Position numbers and translations under genes: made by a program | Assembly (NCBI GenBank): GCA_044464175.1 | Contig: JBIQLO010000195.1 | Location: forward strand, 1-7,535 | DNA from: JBIQLO01 sp044464175 | Lineage (GTDB): Bacteria > Planctomycetota > Phycisphaerae > Tepidisphaerales > Tepidisphaeraceae | DNA: 7,535 nucleotides | Reading direction: 5' to 3' | Part shown: piece after piece, positions 1 to 7,535 of the stretch | How positions within the stretch are numbered: position 1 is the stretch's first letter | Layout of the letters: each line of letters opens with the position of its first letter | The notes under the pieces: generated by a model | The model's database searches: none | The model's input: the letters and a program-made list of their open reading frames with translations, nothing else | What the model was told of the DNA's origin: nothing

Positions 1-675
1 ATGCTGCGGAAGATCGGCGAGAAGGAACTGGCCGAGCTGGCCAACGTCAATGAACTGATCAACAGCGCGGCCGAATTCGACCGGGAGAACCCCGAGGGCT
101 CGCTGGTCGATTACCTGGCGATGGTCAGCCTCGTCTCCGATGCCGACCACCTCGACGGCGGCGAGGGGGCCGTCACCCTCATGACCCTCCACGCGGCCAA
201 GGGGCTGGAGTTTCCCGTCGTCGCCATGATCGGCATGGAGGAGGGCATCCTCCCCCACAGCCGGGCCCGCGAAAGCCGCGACGACCTGGAGGAGGAGCGC
301 CGGCTCTGCTTCGTCGGCATCACCCGCGCCCAGGAACGCCTGCTCTTTTCCAAGGCCGCCAACCGCACGATCCGCGGCCTGCGCGAGCGCACCATCACCA
401 GCCCGTTTCTGGCCGAAATGCCCCCCGACGCCCTGGCGGTGGAGGATTTGGCCGACCTGGCCGCCCCCGCCGCCTTCACCCCCGCCGCCCTGCGCGACGA
501 GCGCAAGGGGGATTTCCGCAAAGGCCAGCTCGTCCGCCACCCCACCTTCGGCCTGGGCCGCATCACCGACCTTTCCGACATGGGCCGCCAAACCCGCGCC
601 ATCGTCCAGTTCAACACCGCCGGGCGCAAAACCCTCATCCTCGAATACGCCCGCCTGATGCCGGTGGAAGGATAG
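1..675 (+). CDS. pcrA: UvrD/PcrA-type superfamily 1 DNA helicase, C-terminal part (5' end outside window)
   Basis: This is the last 224 residues of an ATP-dependent 3'-5' DNA helicase used in repair and replication-fork maintenance. Family members run to about 650-750 residues, so the ATG at position 1 is an internal methionine and the gene is cut by the window edge. Helicase motif V is seen at residues about 58-70 (VTLMTLHAAKGLEF) and continues into the typical GMEEGILPH. Motif VI is at about 98-114 (EERRLCFVGITRA), where the arginine of GITRA contacts ATP in the family. Walker A and B lie upstream, outside the window. Residues 172-224 (starting RKGQLVRHPTFGLGRI) form the small Tudor/SH3-like tail typical of PcrA/UvrD, which binds RNA polymerase in studied members. 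UvrD and PcrA cannot be separated from this piece. The TAG stop is at 673-675. Composition is GC-rich, like dnaB and the hydrolase but unlike the TA genes that follow. Confidence 0.93.
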   Translation: MLRKIGEKELAELANVNELINSAAEFDRENPEGSLVDYLAMVSLVSDADHLDGGEGAVTLMTLHAAKGLEFPVVAMIGMEEGILPHSRARESRDDLEEERRLCFVGITRAQERLLFSKAANRTIRGLRERTITSPFLAEMPPDALAVEDLADLAAPAAFTPAALRDERKGDFRKGQLVRHPTFGLGRITDLSDMGRQTRAIVQFNTAGRKTLILEYARLMPVEG

Positions 676-743
676 CGGGCGGAGTTTAGGGTACGAAACA
701 GAAATGGGCTGCCGGTGCTGCAACGCTGAGATCGGATCAGCCA

Positions 744-772
744 TTGCCCTCATATATGAATTTTCGTATAAT
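744..772 (+). promoter_or_regulatory. Sigma-70-type promoter of the toxin-antitoxin operon
   Basis: A perfect -10 hexamer TATAAT lies at 767-772. A TTGCCC at 744-749 (4 of 6 matches to TTGACA) stands exactly 17 bases upstream. Transcription should begin near 779-780, only about 4-5 bases before the toxin ATG at 784, so the toxin message would be leaderless or nearly so. That agrees with the absence of any Shine-Dalgarno sequence before 784. The call is from sequence alone. Confidence 0.72.
753..770. promoter_or_regulatory. Palindromic candidate operator overlapping the TA promoter
   Basis: TATATGAA (753-760), two T, then TTCGTATA (763-770) form an 18-bp inverted repeat with one mismatch in the 8-bp arms (T757/G766). 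It fills the spacer and covers the first part of the -10 box. Type II antitoxins of the XRE class commonly repress their own operon by binding such palindromes. The antitoxin encoded at 1161-1478 is the natural candidate, but binding is inferred. Confidence 0.55.
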
Positions 773-783
773 CGGTCTGTCAA

Positions 784-1164
784 ATGCCTGCAACAGCCAT
801 TTATCTATTTCAGGAGGAAGATGGTTCCGTACCGGTGCGGGAATGGCTGAATGAGTTGCGGGTACGCGACCGCAAGGCCTATGCGAATTGCCGTGCGGCC
901 ATCAATCGGCTGGAGATGTATGGCCATGAGCTTCGTCGCCCACAAGCCGACTATCTGCGGGATGGCGTATATGAGCTGCGCGTACGGCGAGGCCATGTGA
1001 ATTACCGTATTTTATATTTTTTTCATGGCCGCAATGTTGCGCTTTTGGCGCAGGGTCTAACAAAAGAGCGGAAGGTGCCGGAACCCGAGATTGAACGAGC
1101 CGTGCGGCGCAAGCGGCAATATGAGCAGGCTCCGGATCGGCACAGATGTCAGGAGTTGTTATGA
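784..1164 (+). CDS. higB: HigB/Gp49-like type II toxin (RelE/ParE superfamily)
   Basis: This 126-residue protein resembles the phage-derived Gp49-like/HigB toxins, whose studied relatives are ribosome-dependent mRNA endonucleases. Family hallmarks are the N-terminal IYLFQEEDGSVPVREWLNEL (residues 6-25), the central GVYELRVRRGHVNYRILYFF (61-80), and the LTKERKVPEPEIERA segment (about 92-106) leading into a basic helix. Likely functional basic residues are R66, R68/R69, R75 and K94; their role is inferred from the family. The start at 784 is chosen because the conserved region begins almost at once and a TATAAT box lies 11 bases upstream. There is no ribosome binding site. About 15 residues past the usual end (after RRK) form a tail that contains the antitoxin's ribosome binding site. 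The stop TGA overlaps the antitoxin ATG. The gene is less GC-rich than pcrA and dnaB, which suggests transfer. Activity is not shown by sequence. Confidence 0.88.
   Translation: MPATAIYLFQEEDGSVPVREWLNELRVRDRKAYANCRAAINRLEMYGHELRRPQADYLRDGVYELRVRRGHVNYRILYFFHGRNVALLAQGLTKERKVPEPEIERAVRRKRQYEQAPDRHRCQELL
1151..1155 (+). promoter_or_regulatory. Ribosome binding site that sets the antitoxin start
   Basis: AGGAG sits five bases before the ATG at 1161, a good Shine-Dalgarno spacing. It favours 1161 over the in-frame ATG at 1146, which has no comparable site. It is encoded inside the last codons of the toxin, so antitoxin initiation is coupled to toxin translation but has its own strong signal, whereas the toxin has none. 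Such an arrangement would favour excess antitoxin. Confidence 0.7.
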
Positions 1165-1478
1165 GCAAAAAGAAAACAGCTGACGCCAATCGCATCCTCG
1201 ACCACGACATGGGAGATGATCCGGAGTTGCGGCGGATGATTGAGGAGTCCACCCTTAATGCCCACATCGCCCAACTGATCTATGACGCTCGCACGGCCGC
1301 CGGGCTGACGCAAAAACAATTGGCCGACTTGATCCACAGCACTCAGCCGGTGATTTCGCAATTGGAGGATGCCGATTACAAGGGGCATTCCCTCTCCATG
1401 CTTCAGCGCATCGGCGCAGCGCTCCATCAGCGCGTGCGCATTGAGTTCGTTGCGGAGCAGGAAGATCGGGCGGCGTAG
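1161..1478 (+). CDS. higA: HigA-like antitoxin with XRE-family helix-turn-helix
   Basis: This 105-residue DNA-binding protein is the expected partner of the upstream toxin; it should neutralise the toxin and repress the operon. The helix-turn-helix spans residues about 36-90. It includes AGLTQKQLADLI (47-58) and the recognition-helix region TQPVISQLED (61-70), followed by SLSMLQRIGAALHQRVRIEF (78-97), the pattern typical of antitoxins paired with Gp49/HigB toxins. The N-terminal 35 residues are charged and without a recognised domain; they could be the toxin-contacting part. The start at 1161 is preferred because of the AGGAG at 1151-1155 and the ATGA overlap with the toxin stop; starting at 1146 would add five residues (MSGVV). 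The toxin-first gene order is the one usual for higBA. The gene ends in TAG at 1476-1478. Confidence 0.87.
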   Translation: MSKKKTADANRILDHDMGDDPELRRMIEESTLNAHIAQLIYDARTAAGLTQKQLADLIHSTQPVISQLEDADYKGHSLSMLQRIGAALHQRVRIEFVAEQEDRAA

Positions 1479-1489
1479 GGGTACAGTTT

Positions 1490-1570
1490 GTAGGGCACGC
1501 AGCCCCCTGCATGCCTCGCGCCGATGGCCGTCCGCCTCGCTAACCGGGAGGCACGGGGTGCCTGCCCTAC
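1490..1570. repeat. Imperfect inverted repeat with GTAGGGCA ends, in the convergent intergenic region
   Basis: The left arm (1490-1517) begins GTAGGGCA. The right arm (1548-1570) ends TGCCCTAC, its exact complement. Inside these ends the arms still match with gaps (GCA, CCCC and TGCCTC in order). The right arm also holds its own perfect hairpin: AGGCAC, GGG loop, GTGCCT (1549-1563). It lies between the antitoxin and the convergent membrane-protein gene, with no coding signal. It looks like a short palindromic interspersed element of REP/MITE type. Only one clear copy is in the window, so family membership is a guess. Confidence 0.5.
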
Positions 1571-1587
1571 GGACTCGCTGGTGCACA

Positions 1588-1609
1588 GGTCCGCAGAACA
1601 CCACGGACC
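1588..1609. terminator. Hairpin between convergent genes, possible bidirectional terminator
   Basis: GGTCCG (1588-1593) and CGGACC (1604-1609) form a perfect 6-bp stem with a 10-base loop. It lies six bases past the stop of the minus-strand membrane-protein gene and about 110 bases past the antitoxin stop. No T-run follows on either strand, so a classical intrinsic terminator is not supported. The position is the main argument. Confidence 0.3.
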
Positions 1610-1614
1610 CTAAA

Positions 1615-2100
1615 TCACGACCCACGTCGTCGATTCATTTCTGAGCGTGAGCCGTATGCGGAAAATGCCACAAATACTCCTGAAAAGATAAACTGTTCTG
1701 CATAAAACCCTCTTTTCCCGTTGGTATCCGTGGGCATCCACCACACAATTTCCGATGGCGTCACATACATGCAGATAAAAGTCGTTCCCACGGTGGTGCC
1801 TGCAAGGATCAGGACGCCAATAATGAAATAGCGGAGACTGAGTTTTCTACTGGCGATGCCCCATCCGATCCCGATAATTATCGAAGGGATGATCGTGTCA
1901 AACCATGGCCAGGAGCCTTTGCCGCTTGCTCCTTCCTTGTGCGTATAGATCGTTCGCATCCATTGCGCCCCGAGAGAATCCGCCGTCAAATGATGATGCC
2001 ATGCCCATTGCGCTGCCACAAGTAGCGGAAAAATCACGGCCAAATAGATTAAGGAGCGCAACATAGTTCGATAGAGTCCGTGGAGGACAGCGAACATCAT
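1615..2100 (-). CDS. Hypothetical four-helix integral membrane protein
   Basis: I do not recognise this 161-residue protein. It has four hydrophobic stretches long enough to cross the membrane, at residues about 14-32 (LRSLIYLAVIFPLLVAAQW), 67-83, 90-112 and 132-150. A hydrophilic loop at 33-66 carries HHH, Lys and Trp residues, a second loop at 113-131 contains WWMPTDTNGKRGF, and the tail is basic (EMNRRRGS), which would place the C-terminus in the cytoplasm. No catalytic or transporter motif is evident. The first start gives MMFAVLHGLYRTML; an in-frame ATG at residue 13 (near 2064) would still keep the first helix, and neither has a clear ribosome binding site. It begins 23 bases after the dnaB stop on the same strand, so co-transcription with dnaB is likely. 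GC content is lower than in dnaB. That it is a real gene rests on the coherent membrane topology and the lack of a better frame. Confidence 0.7.
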   Translation of the reverse strand: MMFAVLHGLYRTMLRSLIYLAVIFPLLVAAQWAWHHHLTADSLGAQWMRTIYTHKEGASGKGSWPWFDTIIPSIIIGIGWGIASRKLSLRYFIIGVLILAGTTVGTTFICMYVTPSEIVWWMPTDTNGKRGFYAEQFIFSGVFVAFSAYGSRSEMNRRRGS

Positions 2101-2123
2101 ATCGCTTCAGCGGCCCTACGGCA

Positions 2124-3476
2124 TCAGAACGGATCCGCCTGCGTCGATAAATTCTCAAACCGCGTCGATTTGTTCAGGAACGTGAGCTTGACGGTCCCCG
2201 TCGGCCCGTTGCGCTGCTTGGCGATGATGACCTCAGCAATGTTGTCCGGCACGAAATCCGGCTCGCTCATGCGGTAATAGTCCTCGCGGTGCAGGAGCAT
2301 GATGACGTCCGCATCCTGCTCGATCGAGCCCGACTCGCGCAGGTCGCTCATGCGCGGGCGGTGCCCGTCGCGCCCCTCGCTCTGACGGTTGAGCTGCGAC
2401 AGCGCGATCACCGGAATGTTCAATTCGCGGGCCACGGCCTTGATCGAGCGGGAGATTTCGCTGATCTGCTGCTGGCGGCTTTCCACGCCGGGGTTGTCCA
2501 TCAGCTGCATGTAGTCGATCATGATGCAGCGGATGTCGTGCTGGAGTTTCAGCCGCCGGGCCTTGGCCCGCAGTTCCAGCGGCGTCAGGCCCGGAGCGTC
2601 ATCCACCCAGATGGGCGCCTTGGCCAATTCCCCCACCACGTTCGCCAGATGCTGGTATTCATGCGCCTGGAGCATCCCCTTGCGCAGCTTGTGCGAATCG
2701 ATCTGCCCGCGCGAGCAGAGCATGCGCTGGGCCAGCTGCTGCTTGCTCATTTCCAGCGAAAAGACCGCCACCGGCAGCCGCGTGTCGGCGGCAATGTGTT
2801 CGATGAGGTTCATCGCCAGCGCCGTCTTGCCCATGCTCGGCCGGGCCGCCAGAATGATCATCTCCCCGTTCTGCAGCCCGTTGAGCATGTCGTCCAGCTC
2901 GAAAAACCCGCTCTCCACCCCGCGCTGCCCCCGGTTTTCGATCATCTCAAACACTTCATGCAGCACCGCCTCCAGCGGCACCGTCGAGCCTCCGATTTTT
3001 TTCTGCGCGATGTCGAAGATGCGTTTCTCGGCCTTGTCCAGCACCATCTCCGCCTGTTCGTGCGGGGCGTAGGCATCCCGCAGAATGTCGTTGCTGGCTC
3101 CGATCAACTGCCGCAGCAGCGCCTTTTCACGCACGAGGGAGGCGTAATTGGCCGCATGGGCCGCCGACGGAACGGCCGAGAGGAGCTGCCCCAGATAAGC
3201 CACCCCCCCGACCTCCTCCAACAGCTGCCGCTTGGCCAGCTCCTCGCGCACAATCACCGCGTCCACCGGGCGGTTCTGCTCATAGAGCTTGATCAGGATG
3301 TCAAAAAGAATCTGGTGGTCCGCCTGGTAGAACGCCTCGCGGTCCACAATCTGCACCACCTGCCCGATCGCCTCCCGGTCGAGCATCATGGAGGCGATGA
3401 GACACATCTCCGCCTCAATGGAATGGGGCGGCAGCTTGTCGAATTGTCCGGCCAAAGCCTCGGCTAACTGGGTCAT
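2124..3476 (-). CDS. dnaB: Replicative DNA helicase DnaB
   Basis: This is the hexameric 5'-3' helicase that unwinds DNA at the replication fork and recruits primase; at 450 residues it is the normal family length, with no intein. The N-terminal DnaB domain begins at residue about 15 (LPPHSIEAEMCLIASMMLD) and runs to about 115. A linker follows, then the RecA-like ATPase from about 180. Walker A is ARPSMGKT (211-218), the catalytic glutamate lies in FSLEMS (239-244), Walker B is CIMIDYMQL (317-325), and LSQLNRQSEGRDGHRPRMSDLRESG and VIMLLHREDYY (391-401) follow in order. IAKQRNGPTG (418-427) carries the arginine-finger region. The ATG at 3476 is chosen because the conserved N-terminus starts soon after. 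The frame is open to a TTG at 3530, which would add 18 residues with no family likeness. No clear ribosome binding site precedes 3476. The membrane-protein gene follows 23 bases downstream. Confidence 0.96.
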   Translation of the reverse strand: MTQLAEALAGQFDKLPPHSIEAEMCLIASMMLDREAIGQVVQIVDREAFYQADHQILFDILIKLYEQNRPVDAVIVREELAKRQLLEEVGGVAYLGQLLSAVPSAAHAANYASLVREKALLRQLIGASNDILRDAYAPHEQAEMVLDKAEKRIFDIAQKKIGGSTVPLEAVLHEVFEMIENRGQRGVESGFFELDDMLNGLQNGEMIILAARPSMGKTALAMNLIEHIAADTRLPVAVFSLEMSKQQLAQRMLCSRGQIDSHKLRKGMLQAHEYQHLANVVGELAKAPIWVDDAPGLTPLELRAKARRLKLQHDIRCIMIDYMQLMDNPGVESRQQQISEISRSIKAVARELNIPVIALSQLNRQSEGRDGHRPRMSDLRESGSIEQDADVIMLLHREDYYRMSEPDFVPDNIAEVIIAKQRNGPTGTVKLTFLNKSTRFENLSTQADPF

Positions 3477-3480
3477 AACA

Positions 3481-3494
3481 AGTTCACGCGAACA
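3481..3494 (-). promoter_or_regulatory. LexA-like palindrome just before the dnaB start
   Basis: Read on the minus strand the site is TGTTCGCGTGAACT, ending four bases before the dnaB ATG. It matches 9 of 10 fixed positions of TGTTC-N4-GAACA, the LexA (SOS repressor) motif reported for Verrucomicrobia; the last base is T instead of A. It would overlap the region just downstream of the likely transcription start, a position where a repressor could act. Identity as a LexA site depends on the phylum and is a guess. Confidence 0.35.
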
Positions 3495-3501
3495 ACATCC
3501 A

Positions 3502-3530
3502 AACATAACACCGTCCCACGGGCGATGCAA
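3502..3530 (-). promoter_or_regulatory. Candidate promoter of dnaB
   Basis: On the minus strand TTGCAT (3530-3525) is followed after 17 bases by TATGTT (3507-3502). These are moderate matches (3 of 6 and 4 of 6) to the sigma-70 hexamers with ideal spacing. Transcription would begin near 3495, about 20 bases before the ATG at 3476. That supports 3476 over the TTG at 3530, because the latter lies inside the -35 box. Confidence 0.35.
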
Positions 3531-3551
3531 GCGGGATCATGCACTCGCGCG

Positions 3552-3573
3552 CCCTGGGGGTCAACCGCCAGGG
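3552..3573. promoter_or_regulatory. Interrupted palindrome upstream of dnaB
   Basis: CCCTGG (3552-3557) and CCAGGG (3568-3573) are exact complements. Inside them GGT (3559-3561) and ACC (3564-3566) also match, with one G/G mismatch on each side between the blocks and CA at the centre. The two-fold symmetry suits a dimeric protein better than an RNA hairpin with a two-base loop. It lies about 20 bases upstream of the candidate -35 box. No known regulator is assigned. Confidence 0.35.
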
Positions 3574-3599
3574 GGACCGGCCACAACTCATCAACCGGG

Positions 3600-3620
3600 T
3601 TATCCACTGATTTGTCCACA
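3600..3620 (+). promoter_or_regulatory. Two tandem DnaA-box-like 9-mers upstream of dnaB
   Basis: TTATCCACT (3600-3608) and TTGTCCACA (3612-3620) each match the bacterial DnaA box TTATCCACA at 8 of 9 bases. They are in the same orientation with starts 12 bases apart, a cluster less likely by chance than one box. They lie about 125-145 bases upstream of the dnaB start. They could let DnaA control dnaB transcription or load helicase locally. There is no AT-rich unwinding region beside them, so a full origin is not supported. Confidence 0.45.
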
Positions 3621-3640
3621 GCGCCGCCGGAGGGAGCGTT

Positions 3641-3657
3641 AAAAACCCCGTAGGGAT
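3641..3657 (-). terminator. Weak intrinsic terminator candidate after the hydrolase gene
   Basis: On the minus strand ATCCC-TAC-GGGGT forms a 5-bp stem (one G-U pair) with a 3-base loop, followed by TTTT. It lies 54 bases after the hydrolase stop and before the dnaB regulatory region, the expected place for a terminator between two minus-strand genes. The stem is short. A separate GCCGCC/GGCGGC stem at 3668-3691 without a T-run lies closer to the stop and may contribute. Confidence 0.35.
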
Positions 3658-3710
3658 GGCGTCAGTCGCCGCCTTCGCCCAAAACGGCGGCTAAATCCGC
3701 CCCCACCCCT

Positions 3711-7535
<3,825 letters not shown>

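Noticed and set aside
725..741. GCTGA/TCAGC hairpin after pcrA as a terminator
   Set aside because: The stem is only five bases and there is no T-run, so it does not meet the pattern of an intrinsic terminator.
812..850. AGGAGG followed three bases later by ATG inside the toxin gene, giving a 9-codon reading frame
   Set aside because: The ATG at 821 is out of the toxin frame and stops at 848-850. The bases also encode the conserved QEEDG of the toxin, so the strong-looking Shine-Dalgarno is probably incidental. It could still be a decoy site, but nothing else supports that.
902..1267. Minus-strand open frame across the TA genes
   Set aside because: It runs opposite two genes with clear family signatures and has no recognisable motif or ribosome binding site.
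2289..3467. A 392-codon open frame on the plus strand opposite dnaB
   Set aside because: It is antisense to a complete, motif-perfect dnaB. Its translation is rich in His, Arg, Leu and Gln with no domain, as expected from a GC-rich gene read backwards.
3477..3530. Extended dnaB start at the TTG at 3530
   Set aside because: The extra 18 residues (MHRPWDGVMFGCC and on) do not resemble DnaB N-termini, and the TTG overlaps the candidate -35 box.
3477..3710. A full replication origin upstream of dnaB
   Set aside because: Only two imperfect DnaA-like boxes are seen, and the region lacks an AT-rich unwinding stretch. It is kept as a regulatory candidate only.

Overview
The window is about 7.5 kb of GC-rich bacterial DNA. 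It probably comes from an environmental assembly of the Planctomycetota-Verrucomicrobiota-Lentisphaerota-Kiritimatiellota (PVC) type. That guess rests on indirect signs: a very large LamG plus CBM9-like multidomain glycoside hydrolase, weak use of Shine-Dalgarno sites, a Verrucomicrobia-style LexA-like motif, and short palindromic GTAGGGCA repeats between genes. No single marker settles the phylum.

Layout from left to right. (1) The C-terminal third of a UvrD/PcrA DNA helicase on the plus strand, cut by the left edge. (2) A plus-strand toxin-antitoxin pair with the toxin first: a HigB/Gp49-like RelE-superfamily toxin and an XRE/HigA-like antitoxin sharing an ATGA overlap. It has its own well-formed sigma-70-type promoter, overlapped by an 18-bp palindrome that is a good operator candidate. 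(3) A short convergent intergenic region with an imperfect inverted repeat and a strong hairpin. (4) On the minus strand, an unrecognised four-helix membrane protein lying 23 bases downstream of a complete replicative helicase gene, dnaB. (5) A 234-base regulatory-looking region upstream of dnaB, holding two DnaA-box-like 9-mers, an interrupted palindrome, a candidate promoter and a LexA-like box just before the start codon. (6) On the minus strand, a very large (about 1250 residues) LamG/CBM9-like/beta-sandwich/TIM-barrel putative glycoside hydrolase that runs off the right end.

The right-hand end (about 7455-7535) is low complexity: 29 C in a row, then C8G8. It looks like a sequencing or assembly artefact, so the N-terminus of the large enzyme (signal peptide and true start) is missing or corrupted.

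The helicases, the toxin-antitoxin module and the hydrolase are not an obvious single pathway. The TA pair and the membrane protein are visibly less GC-rich than their neighbours and look like accessory DNA lodged between replication/repair genes. I see no clearly new defence or mobile system. The most rewarding places for a second look are the TA operator, the dnaB upstream region, and the large hydrolase with its uncharacterised catalytic domain.
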